Below are positions 1-9,561 of a stretch of DNA of 64,000 nucleotides, piece after piece (position 1 is the stretch's first letter; each line of letters starts with the position of its first letter). Source of the stretch: CAXMST01 sp032122625 (lineage in GTDB: Bacteria > Actinomycetota > Thermoleophilia > Solirubrobacterales > 70-9); NCBI GenBank assembly GCA_032122625.1, contig JAQBGG010000123.1, positions 1-64,000 of the forward strand. Direction: 5' to 3'. The translations under genes were made by a program, and so were the position numbers. Under the pieces are notes generated by a model. That model saw only the letters and a list, made by a program, of their open reading frames with translations, did not search any database and had not been told where the DNA came from.

Positions 1-120
1 GGGCCGCCGCCGACGATCACGATGCCTGCCTCGAGGCGCTCCTCCTCCGCATCGAGCGGCGGGCCGATGTAGTCGTCGGCGTTGAACGGGGGCGGAAACT
101 CTGACGGGGCTACGGGCATG
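1..120 (-). CDS. ETF-quinone oxidoreductase, N-terminal fragment cut by window edge
   Basis: Forty codons are visible, running off the left edge. The start ATG is at 120, with an AAAGGA ribosome site 9 bases upstream. The peptide opens MPVAPSEFPPPF and reaches GIVIVGGGP, the start of a Rossmann FAD-binding GxGxxG motif. A flavoprotein beginning 81 bases downstream of etfA is most simply electron-transfer-flavoprotein:quinone oxidoreductase (FixC/ETF-QO family), which passes electrons from reduced ETF to the membrane quinone pool. The order etfB-etfA-this gene fits one operon serving acyl-CoA dehydrogenases. Only the N-terminus is seen, so another FAD oxidoreductase (geranylgeranyl-reductase type) is possible. 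Confidence 0.7.
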
Positions 121-201
121 CTCGATAGTCCTTTCGCTTAAGTCCTGAAAGCCAGACGGGCGACGGGTCGAATTGACCCACCGCCCCCAGCAAGGACGGC
201 C

Positions 202-1182
202 TCAGCCGGCCTTCTTGGCTTTGATCGCCTCGGTCAGCTTCGGCATGATCTTGTGCAGATCGCCGACGACGCCGAGGTCGCAGTACTCGAAGATCGGCGC
301 GTTCTGGTCCTTGTTGATCGCGACTATGTTCTCGCTGCTCATCATGCCGACCTTGTGTTGGATCGCGCCGGAGATGCCGGCCGCCAGGTACAGCTTCGGG
401 GAGACCGTCTTGCCGGTCTGACCGATCTGGGTCGAATAGGGGTACCAGCCGGCGTCGACGACCGCGCGGGTCGCCGCAACGGCGCCACCGAGCGCCTCGG
501 CAAGGTCCTCGGCGAGCTTGAAGTTGTCCTTCTCGCCCAGGCCGCGGCCGCCGCCGACGAGCAGGTCGGCGTCCTCGATGTTGACCCCACCCTCGTCGCC
601 GCTCTCACCGCGGCTGACCATCGTCGCCTTCGTTGACCAAGCACTGAGCTCAACCTCGATGTCGACGACCTCGGCGTCGCCGCCGCTGCCGTCGTTGAGA
701 TCGAAGGCGTTGAGACGGCCGATGATCACACCTGGCTCTGAGACGTAGCCGACATCGACGATCGCCGAATCCTGCAGGACCGGACGCTCGGCGACGAGCT
801 TGCCGCCGTCGGCCTTGACCGCGGTGACCTCCATGGTCACACCGGCGCCGAGACGGGCGGTGAGACCCGCGCCGATCTCGAACCCCAGCAGTCCGCCGCC
901 GAACAGGGCGTAGGAGATGCTGTTCTCGGTGATTACCTTCGCCATCGCATCGACGATCGGCTGCGCGAGCCCCTCCTCGACGGACTTGGCGCGGTAGACC
1001 TTGGCGGCCCCGTGCTTTCCGAGCGAGGCGGCCTGCGCGTCATCGACGTTGCCGACGATCAGCGCCGCTGCCTCGCCGCCGATCTCGGCCGCCAGCTTCG
1101 CGGCCTCCGAGACAGCTCCGAGCGAGTTGTTGTTGAACTTGCCCTCTCCATCGTGGAGGGCGTAAACCAGGATGCTTCCCAT
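202..1182 (-). CDS. etfA: electron transfer flavoprotein alpha subunit
   Basis: A 326-residue protein, the normal length for EtfA/FixB. It opens MGSILVYALHDGEGKF. The C-terminal FAD-binding domain (about residues 200-320) carries the family signature around LVGGGRGLGEKDNFKLAEDL and YLAAGISGAIQHKVGM. With EtfB it forms a soluble heterodimer that takes electrons from acyl-CoA dehydrogenases and hands them to ETF-quinone oxidoreductase. The ATG directly abuts the etfB stop codon (TAA then ATG, no gap), so translation is coupled. The acyl-CoA dehydrogenase at 11020 is a plausible electron donor. Assignment is firm. Confidence 0.95.
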   Translation of the reverse strand: MGSILVYALHDGEGKFNNNSLGAVSEAAKLAAEIGGEAAALIVGNVDDAQAASLGKHGAAKVYRAKSVEEGLAQPIVDAMAKVITENSISYALFGGGLLGFEIGAGLTARLGAGVTMEVTAVKADGGKLVAERPVLQDSAIVDVGYVSEPGVIIGRLNAFDLNDGSGGDAEVVDIEVELSAWSTKATMVSRGESGDEGGVNIEDADLLVGGGRGLGEKDNFKLAEDLAEALGGAVAATRAVVDAGWYPYSTQIGQTGKTVSPKLYLAAGISGAIQHKVGMMSSENIVAINKDQNAPIFEYCDLGVVGDLHKIMPKLTEAIKAKKAG

Positions 1183-1974
1183 TTAGATCAGCTTCCTTTC
1201 GTCGAGCCAGGCGACGATCTTCTCGACCGTCTCCTTGGTGTCCTCGTCCTCGATGATCTCGCCTGCCTGCTTGGGGGGCGGCGGGTTGATCGCCAGGACC
1301 TGCGTCTGTGAGCCGGCCTCGCCGACCCTGTCGTCCTCGATGCCGATGTCGGCGGTGCCCTTTGTGTCAAGCGGCTTCTTCTTCGCACCCATGATCGCCT
1401 TCAGCGATGGATAGCGCGGCTCGTTGATCGCGTCACCGACGCTGATCACCGCCGGCAAGCCGACGTCAACGGTGTCGTAGCCGTACTCGGCCTGACGCTG
1501 ACAGCGCAGTGAGCCGTCATTGACATCCATCTTGATCACCTGCGTAAGCGAGGGCATCTTCAGGTGGTCAGCGACGACGGCGCCGATCGTGTAGCACTCA
1601 CCGTCGTCCGACTGCTGGCCGAGCAGGACCAGATCGGGCGACTCGGCCTCGAGCACCTTCGCCAGCGCGTAGCCGGTCGCACAGACATCCGAGCCCGCCA
1701 GGGCGTCGTCGCTGAGGTGAACCGAGCGGTCGGCACCGAGCGCGACCGCCTTGTGCAGCGCCCGCTGGGCGGTGTCGGGGCCCATCGTCACGGCGACGAT
1801 CTCCTCGACCTCCGCGGCTCCGCCTTCGCGGATCTGCATCGCGGCCTCGATTCCGTGCGTATCGAACGGGTTGAGGTTTCTCTCGCCTGAGCGATCCAGG
1901 CGCTTTGTGCCGGCGTCGATCCGCTTCTGAACAGCGGCGTCCGGCACCTCCTTGACAAGACAGCAAATCTTCAA
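1183..1974 (-). CDS. etfB: electron transfer flavoprotein beta subunit
   Basis: A 263-residue protein of the EtfB/FixA family, opening MKICCLVKEVPDA, with the AMP-binding core DLVLLGQQSDDGE near residues 115-128 and the C-terminal arm that clasps EtfA. The start is TTG at 1974, chosen because a GGAGG ribosome site lies 8 bases upstream. It is the first gene of an etfB-etfA-ETF-QO operon. A TetR-type palindrome at 2038-2053 overlaps the likely -35 region, and a TAACCT -10 box lies at 2019-2024 on this strand. That points to repression relieved by an acyl-CoA or related ligand. Confidence 0.95.
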   Translation of the reverse strand: MKICCLVKEVPDAAVQKRIDAGTKRLDRSGERNLNPFDTHGIEAAMQIREGGAAEVEEIVAVTMGPDTAQRALHKAVALGADRSVHLSDDALAGSDVCATGYALAKVLEAESPDLVLLGQQSDDGECYTIGAVVADHLKMPSLTQVIKMDVNDGSLRCQRQAEYGYDTVDVGLPAVISVGDAINEPRYPSLKAIMGAKKKPLDTKGTADIGIEDDRVGEAGSQTQVLAINPPPPKQAGEIIEDEDTKETVEKIVAWLDERKLI

Positions 1975-2037
1975 GTCGGTTGCCTCCGAAAGTTGCTCTG
2001 GGAACTTCGCGGCGGCGGAGGTTACTGCAACCGCTGG

Positions 2038-2053
2038 TTGACTGACCAGTCAA
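2038..2053. promoter_or_regulatory. TetR-type operator palindrome upstream of etfB
   Basis: The sequence TTGACTGACCAGTCAA has 7-bp arms (TTGACTG and CAGTCAA) around a 2-base centre. It lies about 14 bases upstream of the TAACCT -10 box of the leftward etfB promoter, so a bound protein would cover the -35 region. Palindromes of this size and spacing are typical of TetR-family repressors of fatty-acid or amino-acid acyl-CoA catabolism. No TetR gene is in the window, so the regulator would be encoded elsewhere. The function is inferred. Confidence 0.6.
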
Positions 2054-2169
2054 TCGGCGCGCGCCCCGGCGCGGCTCACCGCTGGCGTCGCTCGCGGCGC
2101 CGGTGCCGGGTATCGTCAGCCTAAGAAGGGACCCGATCCACGGCATCCCCATGCACCCGGGAGGAAACG

Positions 2170-2625
2170 ATGAAGACCAAACTCGCGCTGCTTACGGTGG
2201 GCGCAACCGTCCTACTCACCCTCGGCCTCTCGGTCGGAGCCTCGATCGGCGACGACGGGACCAACAGCGTCACAGACCGACTCGCCGGCGAGTTCGGCAA
2301 GCCCACCGTGCAGAGGGTCAGCTCGCCTTCGGCACGCGCCGTGACCGGCGGCAAGAAGTCGAAGCCGAAGGTGCTTCACGGCAGAGGCGCGATCGTCGAT
2401 CTCGCCCCGGGCGCCGAGAGCCTGATCGCGCTCAAGTGTCCGAAGAAGTTCCCCGTCCCGATCTCAGCCGGCCTCGAGACCTCGATGCGGGGCATCTTCC
2501 CGGGAGTGATCGCCCGCAGCCCAAACGTGGCGCGGGCGATGGTCGTCGGCGCCGTCAACACAACCGCGACGGACGGGCAGTGGAGCCCGACCATCGCCTG
2601 CATGAAGGGCGTCAAGGAGGCTTAG
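2170..2625 (+). CDS. small secreted protein of unknown function
   Basis: A 151-residue protein with a strong ribosome site (GGAGGAAACG) directly before the ATG. Residues 1-25 (MKTKLALLTVGATVLLTLGL and onward) form a Sec signal peptide. The rest is a compact domain that includes PGAESLIALKCPKKFPVPIS and one Trp near the C-terminus, with no recognised enzymatic motif. It is transcribed away from etfB and converges on the mutase small subunit. A GC hairpin at 2649-2671 lies just after its stop. I do not recognise a family; it is probably an extracellular or wall-associated protein. Confidence 0.75.
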   Translation: MKTKLALLTVGATVLLTLGLSVGASIGDDGTNSVTDRLAGEFGKPTVQRVSSPSARAVTGGKKSKPKVLHGRGAIVDLAPGAESLIALKCPKKFPVPISAGLETSMRGIFPGVIARSPNVARAMVVGAVNTTATDGQWSPTIACMKGVKEA

Positions 2626-2648
2626 ACGGCGAACCCCGGCGTCACCGA

Positions 2649-2671
2649 GCCACCGCGGCTCAGGCGGTGGC
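2649..2671. terminator. GC hairpin between convergent genes
   Basis: Perfect 8-bp inverted repeat GCCACCGC / GCGGTGGC with a 7-base loop, between the stop at 2625 and overlapping the last codons of the leftward gene ending at 2660. There is no T-run on either strand, so it may be a weak or Rho-assisted terminator rather than a classic intrinsic one. Confidence 0.35.
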
Positions 2672-3100
2672 GCCGAGCTCGGTGCGCAGGAACTCGACGA
2701 TGTCGTCGGTCGAGGAGCCCGGCGTGAAGACCTCGGCGACGCCGAGCGCCTTCAGCTCAGGGATGTCGTCGGCCGGGATCGTGCCGCCGATCGTGACCAG
2801 CACGTCATCGGCTCCCTGCTCGCGCAGCAACTTGACGACCTTGGGAACCAGGGTCATGTGCGCGCCCGAGAGGATCGAGAGGCCGACCGCGTGGGCGTCC
2901 TCCTGGATCACCGTGGCTGCGATCTGCTCCGGCGTCTGGTGCAAACCCGTGTAGATCACCTCCATGCCCGCATCGCGCAGGGCGCGAGCGATGATCTTCG
3001 CGCCGCGGTCATGGCCGTCGAGGCCGGGCTTGGCAACGACGACGCGAATCTTGAGATCGGTTGCGGCAGGCTCCGCGGCGGGGGTCGGTCCGGCGTCCAT
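2660..3100 (-). CDS. B12-binding small subunit of an acyl-CoA mutase
   Basis: A 146-residue stand-alone cobalamin-binding domain. It has the base-off/His-on signature in VVAKPGLDGHDRGAK, the mid-domain SILSGAHM and the C-terminal GGTIPADDIPELKALGV segment. The domain carries adenosylcobalamin for the catalytic subunit encoded just downstream (3390-5057). Large and small subunits on separate chains, with a small subunit of about 140 residues, is the architecture of isobutyryl-CoA and 2-hydroxyisobutyryl-CoA mutases, not of actinobacterial MutA/MutB. The start is ATG at 3100, because TACGAT lies 6 bases upstream (leaderless pattern); a TTG at 3121 is the alternative. Confidence 0.9.
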   Translation of the reverse strand: MDAGPTPAAEPAATDLKIRVVVAKPGLDGHDRGAKIIARALRDAGMEVIYTGLHQTPEQIAATVIQEDAHAVGLSILSGAHMTLVPKVVKLLREQGADDVLVTIGGTIPADDIPELKALGVAEVFTPGSSTDDIVEFLRTELGATA

Positions 3101-3137
3101 GCCCGGATCGTAGTCGCTCAACAGCTGCCGGCAACCC

Positions 3138-3371
3138 TCACGGCTTCAGCTTGGGCGATCGGTCGCCGCCACAGACGACGCCGCTGGGGGCCGTCATTCC
3201 CTGGATCTGCGCGTAGAGCTTCCGGCCGCCCGACTGCATGGGAATGATCACCACATACTTGCCGGATTCGGAGGCGAACGTCTTCGTCACGACCGGGTCG
3301 CGGCCCTTGACCGAGCGCCGGATCTTGACCTTGCGGCCGGGCTTCGATCCACGAGCTTTGGGCCCTCGACA
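3138..3371 (-). pseudogene. coding-like frame without a start codon, possible gene remnant
   Basis: Between the two mutase genes the leftward strand has a 77-codon open frame bounded by TAG at 3372-3374 and ending in TGA at 3138-3140. Codon use is G/C-biased like a real gene. The translation looks protein-like, for example KTFASESGKYVVIIPMQSG and then a Cys-Gly-Gly tail. The frame lacks an ATG near its beginning; the first GTG would leave only about 50 residues. It may be the C-terminal stub of a decayed secreted-protein gene, or a chance frame. It shares nothing with either mutase subunit. Confidence 0.3.
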
Positions 3372-3389
3372 CTATCGGACGAAGTGCCG

Positions 3390-5057
<1,668 letters not shown>

Positions 5058-5091
5058 GGCTTAAAGCTACCGGCGCCGACCCCCGCCGCGC

Positions 5092-6525
5092 TCAGACCGC
5101 CAGAGCCGGTCGCCGATCGGGCCAGCCAAGCTCCCCCTCCAACTGAGCGCCCAGCGACAGCAACAGGTCCTCCCGGCCGGCCGGGACGACAAGTTGCGTG
5201 GCCAGCGGCAATCCATCAGCGGTGCTCCCCGCCGGGATCGATGCCGCCGGCAGGCCGAGGTAGTTCCAGGCGATCGTGTGCGGATAGACCCGGCTCATCC
5301 CGATCAGCGTCCGCAGGGCGCCCCGGCCCGCCCAATGGCCGATCTTGACCGGCGGCGTCGCGCTGGTCGGGGTAAGCAGGACATCGCAGTGCTCGAAGAT
5401 CCGGTTGATGCGCTCGGCGTGCTTGGCCTCCGCGGCTCGCGAGCGTCGCAGTACCGACGCCGGAATCAACCGCGCCAAGCGCTTGAACCCGCGGGTCCGT
5501 GCTTCTAACCGCTCCGGATACGGGACCTGGTCGTAGTCGGTCTCGATTCCCTTCAGGTAGAGGTTGGCGCAGTCGTTTCCGACCATTCCCCACTCCGGGT
5601 CGCGTTCGCTGACCCCGTGGCCGAGGTCGGCGAGGACGCCGGCGACCCGCTCGACCGCGGCGTCCACCGCTGCGTCGTGCAGCGGCGGCGCGATCGCGCG
5701 AGGGGAGCTGAGGCTCCAGCAGACGCGCAGACGCCCCGGATCGGACTCGACCGCCGCGCTGTAGCTCTGATCCGGGGCAGGCGGTGGATCGGGGTCGCCG
5801 GGCGCGGCGCCCGCGGCCACGTCCATCCAGAGCGCGGTGTCGCGGGCGCGGCGGGCGAGGCAGCCGGCCACCGACATCCCCAGCCAATGCTCACGAGCGG
5901 GGGCGAGGCTGATCCGGCCGCGCTGCGGCTTCAGCCCGTAGAGGCCGTTGCAGGCGGCCGGGATACGGATCGAGCCGGCGCCGTCGGAGGCCGAGGCGGC
6001 GCCGATCAGGCCCGCGGCGACGGCGGCGCCGGAGCCACCGCTTGAGCCGCCGGTGGTGTGGGCCGGATTCCACGGGTTTCGCGTCTCACCCCAGCTCTCG
6101 GTCTCCGTAAAGCCACAGATCGCCAACTCCGGCAGTGTCGTCTTTGCGAGCAGGATCGCCCCTGCGTCCTTGAGCCGGCGCCAATGCTCGGCATCGGCCC
6201 GCGCGGGCTCCGAATAGGCGCTGGTGCCGTGCTGGGCGACGAGCCCTTCGACGTCGATCTCGTCCTTGAGGGCGACCGGGACACCGAGCAACGGCGCGGT
6301 CTCCGCGAGATCGTCGGCATTGGCGCCGGTGAGCATTCGATCGGCGGCCTCGGCCGCGGTCCGGGACTCCTCGGCGAAGACGTCGGTGAAAGCGTTGAGC
6401 TGTGGGTTGATCCGCTCGATCCGCTGCAGATAGATGTCGACGAGCTCGCTTGAAGAGATCTCACCGGCCCGCAGTAGCTCAGCCTGCCGGGCGATCCCGG
6501 CGAAAGCGAGGTCGGTCGCATCCAT
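5092..6525 (-). CDS. amidase signature family hydrolase
   Basis: A 477-residue amidase-signature enzyme. The Ser-cisSer-Lys triad is visible: Lys87 in PVALKDEIDVEG, the Gly/Ser loop TTGGSSGGSGAAVAAG at 157-172 and nucleophile Ser185 in DGAGSIRIPA. It hydrolyses a carboxamide, but the substrate cannot be read from the sequence. GatA is unlikely because gatB/gatC are absent nearby and the C-terminal half is divergent. There is no signal peptide, so it is cytoplasmic. TAGGAT lies 7 bases before the ATG. The gene is divergent from the membrane protein at 6591, with both -10 boxes packed into 65 bases. Confidence 0.88.
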   Translation of the reverse strand: MDATDLAFAGIARQAELLRAGEISSSELVDIYLQRIERINPQLNAFTDVFAEESRTAAEAADRMLTGANADDLAETAPLLGVPVALKDEIDVEGLVAQHGTSAYSEPARADAEHWRRLKDAGAILLAKTTLPELAICGFTETESWGETRNPWNPAHTTGGSSGGSGAAVAAGLIGAASASDGAGSIRIPAACNGLYGLKPQRGRISLAPAREHWLGMSVAGCLARRARDTALWMDVAAGAAPGDPDPPPAPDQSYSAAVESDPGRLRVCWSLSSPRAIAPPLHDAAVDAAVERVAGVLADLGHGVSERDPEWGMVGNDCANLYLKGIETDYDQVPYPERLEARTRGFKRLARLIPASVLRRSRAAEAKHAERINRIFEHCDVLLTPTSATPPVKIGHWAGRGALRTLIGMSRVYPHTIAWNYLGLPAASIPAGSTADGLPLATQLVVPAGREDLLLSLGAQLEGELGWPDRRPALAV

Positions 6526-6590
6526 GGCGGCGATCCTAGCCGCTGCGCGCGGTCTGCCACCACGATCGAGACGCGGATAGATTGCGCCGC

Positions 6591-7322
6591 ATGGGCCGGA
6601 CCAAGATCATCGTCCGCCGGGCAATCGAGTACGGGCGCGGGCGAGTCCGGTTCCTGATGGGCCTCGCGGCGCTGATCTTCATCCCGCTCGGCCTGCTAGA
6701 CGCCCTGCAGACCGCGGCGGGCGTAATCAACACCGACGCGGCCAGCGACTTCGAGCTCCTCGCCCAGATTGCGAGTGCGGCGCTGCATTTCGCCTCCTCA
6801 CTCCTCGGCGTGATCCTGTTCGGGGGTGCGGTCGCGATCGCGGTGGTCGGCACGCCGCCGGGGGTAGATCCGTCCCTGCCGATGATTATCCGCCGGACGC
6901 GCTGGGGAACGCTGGTCGCGATCGATCTCCTCTTCGTGGCGGGCCTCTTCTTCTCCGCCCTGCTACTGGTGATCCCGCTGTTCTTCTTCTTCGCCCGCTA
7001 CGTGCTTGCCGCGGTCCTCGCCGAGATCGAGGAGCTCGGCGTAGGCGACTCGTTCCGTCGCAGCGCCGAACTGAGCAGAGGCTCGCGCCGCCTCGTCCTC
7101 GGGATCCTGTTCGCCGCCGCCGCGATCGGCGACATCGCGGCGCAGGTCATTCAGGAGGGAGCCCAGACGCTCGGTCTCGATGGCTTCCTGGCTGACTGGA
7201 TCTCGTCCTCGGGCACCGACATCCTCTACAACCCGATCGTCGCCCTGCTCACCGTCACGATCGCGCTCGAGCTCGGCGGACGCCCGGTGCAACCCCAGCC
7301 CGAGACCCCCGTTTCCAGCTAG
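6591..7322 (+). CDS. multi-pass membrane protein of unknown function
   Basis: A 243-residue protein with about five hydrophobic segments: near residues 20-40, 60-90, 110-135 (LFVAGLFFSALLLVIPLFFF), 165-185 and the C-terminus. Charged stretches such as AEIEELGVGDSFRRSAELSR lie between them. The fold recalls the glycerophosphodiester phosphodiesterase membrane-domain/YciC-like group of actinobacterial integral membrane proteins, which has no defined activity. The ATG at 6591 is preferred over an in-frame TTG at 6582 because TAGATT sits 7 bases upstream. It is convergent with the HAD gene at 7340. Confidence 0.75.
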   Translation: MGRTKIIVRRAIEYGRGRVRFLMGLAALIFIPLGLLDALQTAAGVINTDAASDFELLAQIASAALHFASSLLGVILFGGAVAIAVVGTPPGVDPSLPMIIRRTRWGTLVAIDLLFVAGLFFSALLLVIPLFFFFARYVLAAVLAEIEELGVGDSFRRSAELSRGSRRLVLGILFAAAAIGDIAAQVIQEGAQTLGLDGFLADWISSSGTDILYNPIVALLTVTIALELGGRPVQPQPETPVSS

Positions 7323-7339
7323 GCGGGGGCGGCTCGCCG

Positions 7340-8128
7340 CTACCGGCGCCGCAGGCGACCGGCCGACGCCCGGGGCCACCGCCGGGCAGCGAGCCAGGTG
7401 CCGCTGCCGCCGATCGCCCCAGCCGCGATCACGGTCCCGGCCACGGCGAGGCGGCGGCCGAGCTTCTCGAACCGCATCACGCGCCAGCCCCGTTGCTTGG
7501 CGACCTCGGCCAGCTCCGCGTCGGGGTTGACGACCACCGGGTTGCCGACCAGTTCGAGCATCGGCAGGTCGGAGGCCGAGTCCGAGTAGGCCCAGGAGGC
7601 CTCGAGGTCGATCCCGTGGGCCTCGGCGAAGCGCTGCATGTGTGGCACCTTGCCCTCCCCATAGACCAAGCCACCGTCGAGATAGCCCGTGTAGTTGCCC
7701 TCGGCATCCACCTGATAACGGGTGCCGATGCCGCCGTCCATGTCAAGCACGCCGGCAAGCAAAGAGACGATCCCGTCACCCGCCGCGCTGACGATGAACG
7801 TCGGCCGGCCCTCGTCCTGATGGGCGCGAACCTCATCGATCATCTGCGGGTAGATCCGCGGCAGGATCCCGGCTAGCAGATCCGGGACCATCCGCTTCAG
7901 TCGTCGCTCGGGGACGCCGTCGAGCAGGTCCTTTACCTGGCGAACCAGTTCATCGGTGTCGGAGTCGGTCGAGCCCCGAAGCCGAAAACGCAGGTGATCG
8001 ATCGCCCAGCGCGTCATCTGCCCCCGCGAGACCATGCCCGAGCGGTAGGCCGCACGACCGAAGTGCACCCCTGAGGACCCCGCCATCAGCGTGCGGTCGA
8101 GATCGAAGAATGCGCCGGCCCTGCTCAT
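7340..8128 (-). CDS. HAD-superfamily hydrolase, subfamily IB, with C-terminal membrane helix
   Basis: A 262-residue protein with HAD motif I FFDLDRTLMAG (Asp9 nucleophile, Asp11), a Ser/Thr motif II around TFIVSAAGDG and motif III/IV SDSASDLPMLELVG. This is the phosphoserine-phosphatase-like group (HAD-SF-IB), often linked to phospholipid or lysophosphatidic-acid dephosphorylation in actinobacteria. Residues 228-248 (LAVAGTVIAAGAIGGSGTWL) form a C-terminal transmembrane helix that would anchor the domain at the membrane. Start ATG with TAGGCT 7 bases upstream. The substrate is not determinable. Confidence 0.88.
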   Translation of the reverse strand: MSRAGAFFDLDRTLMAGSSGVHFGRAAYRSGMVSRGQMTRWAIDHLRFRLRGSTDSDTDELVRQVKDLLDGVPERRLKRMVPDLLAGILPRIYPQMIDEVRAHQDEGRPTFIVSAAGDGIVSLLAGVLDMDGGIGTRYQVDAEGNYTGYLDGGLVYGEGKVPHMQRFAEAHGIDLEASWAYSDSASDLPMLELVGNPVVVNPDAELAEVAKQRGWRVMRFEKLGRRLAVAGTVIAAGAIGGSGTWLAARRWPRASAGRLRRR

Positions 8129-8135
8129 CCCGGCA

Positions 8136-8141
8136 AGCCTA
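8136..8141 (-). promoter_or_regulatory. leaderless -10 box of HAD gene
   Basis: TAGGCT on the leftward strand, 7 bases before the ATG at 8128. No convincing -35 element. Confidence 0.55.
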
Positions 8142-8218
8142 GTGAGCAGACGACGGCCGCCGGGCCTACTGCCGGACTCCGCGTCAGCTCACGGCGCGCG
8201 CCGATCGCGAGGCCGCGA

Positions 8219-9394
8219 TCAGACTTCGATGAGGATCGCGTCGCCCTGCCCGCCGCCAGAGCAGATTGCGGCGCAGCCGAGGCCGCCGCCGCGCCTCTGC
8301 AACTCGTGTACCAGGGCGCCGATGATGCGACCGCCGGAGGCGCCGATCGGATGGCCAAGCGCGATCGCGCCACCGTTGACGTTGACCTTCTCCTCGTCGA
8401 TGCCGAGCATCCGTACTGAGTTGATGGCGACCGACGCGAAGGCCTCGTTGATCTCCCAGAGGTCGACGTCGGCGGCCTGCCTGCCGGCCTTCTCGAGCGC
8501 GACCGCCGCGGCGCGCGCCGGGGTCCTGGCCAGGTAGGCAAAATCGTCGCCGACCATCCCGTAGCCGACGATCCGCGCCAGGGGCTGCTTGCCATTGGCT
8601 TCGGCCCACTCAGCCGAGGCAAGCACCACAGCGGCGGCGCCGTCGTTGACGCCCGGGGCGTTGCCGGCGGTGTGTGTGGCGTCATCGCCTCCGATCGCTC
8701 GCAGGCCCGCCAGCGACTCCTGGGTCGTGTCGGGGCGAATCGCCTCATCGACCTCGACCGTCGTCTCCGACTTGCGTGACTTGACCTTGACACCGACGAT
8801 CTCCTCCGCCAGCCTGCCCTCATCGGTCGCCTTCGCGGCGAGTTGGTGGGAGCGGGCGGCGAAGCGGTCCATGTCGGGACGCGTGATCTCCAGCTCGTTG
8901 CTGACCTCGCTGGCCTCGTTGATCATCTGCTTGCCGGTGAACGGATTGGTGAGCCCGTCGTGGGTCATCGCGTCGACCGCGTTGGCGTCACCCATCCGGA
9001 AGCCAAAGCGGGCGCCCGGCAAGAGGTAGGGCGCGCTCGACATCGACTCCATGCCACCGCCGATGCCGACGCCGAGGTCACCGGCCCGGATTCCCTGATC
9101 GATCAAACCGACCGAGCGCATGCCCGAGGCACACACCTTGTTGATCGTCTCCGAGGGGACGTCCTTGGGCACACCCGCCTTGACCTGAGCCTGGCGCGAG
9201 GGGATCTGCCCCTGACCGGCCTGCAGCACCTGGCCGTAGACGACAGCCTCGACCTGCTCGGGGTCAACGCCCGAGCGTTCGAGGGCGGCGCTGATCGCAT
9301 GGCCACCGAGGTCGGTGGCGTCGAGCGGTGCCAGGGCACCGCCCATCTTGCCGAACGGAGTGCGGGCGGTGGAAAGAATCACGGTCTCGGACAT
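8219..9394 (-). CDS. acetyl-CoA acetyltransferase (thiolase)
   Basis: A 391-residue thiolase, the usual length for type II enzymes. It has all three catalytic motifs: Cys88 in INKVCASGMRS, His348 in NGGAIALGHPIGASGG and Cys378 in CAAICSGGGQGDA. It catalyses thiolytic cleavage of, or Claisen condensation to, acetoacetyl/3-ketoacyl-CoA and so fits the acyl-CoA degradation theme of this end of the window. The start ATG at 9394 (MSETVILSTARTPFGK) is supported by CCAGGAGGA a few bases upstream. A TAGCGT -10 box at 9439-9444 would give a leader of about 38 bases, unlike the leaderless neighbours. Confidence 0.95.
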   Translation of the reverse strand: MSETVILSTARTPFGKMGGALAPLDATDLGGHAISAALERSGVDPEQVEAVVYGQVLQAGQGQIPSRQAQVKAGVPKDVPSETINKVCASGMRSVGLIDQGIRAGDLGVGIGGGMESMSSAPYLLPGARFGFRMGDANAVDAMTHDGLTNPFTGKQMINEASEVSNELEITRPDMDRFAARSHQLAAKATDEGRLAEEIVGVKVKSRKSETTVEVDEAIRPDTTQESLAGLRAIGGDDATHTAGNAPGVNDGAAAVVLASAEWAEANGKQPLARIVGYGMVGDDFAYLARTPARAAAVALEKAGRQAADVDLWEINEAFASVAINSVRMLGIDEEKVNVNGGAIALGHPIGASGGRIIGALVHELQRRGGGLGCAAICSGGGQGDAILIEV

Positions 9395-9546
9395 CGGGGT
9401 CCTCCTGGAGTACGGGTGGGTGCCGAAGAAGGACTGAAACGCTACAGGCCCGGCGGCGCGGTCTGGCGGGCGCCGCCGATCAGCGACCGAACGCTCGTCG
9501 ACCCCAGGGACCTGACCGTCACGCCCGGGTGCCCGGGTATGCCACA

Positions 9547-9552
9547 TATACT
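9547..9552 (+). promoter_or_regulatory. leaderless -10 box of pepA
   Basis: TATACT, 9 bases before the GTG at 9562. It supports GTG over the longer upstream frame. Confidence 0.6.
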
Positions 9553-9561
9553 GGCCCCCCG

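Noticed and set aside
9328..9561. 78-codon N-terminal extension of pepA
   Set aside because: It is Arg/Gly-rich, overlaps the thiolase start and its ribosome site, and the TATACT box fixes the start at GTG 9562.
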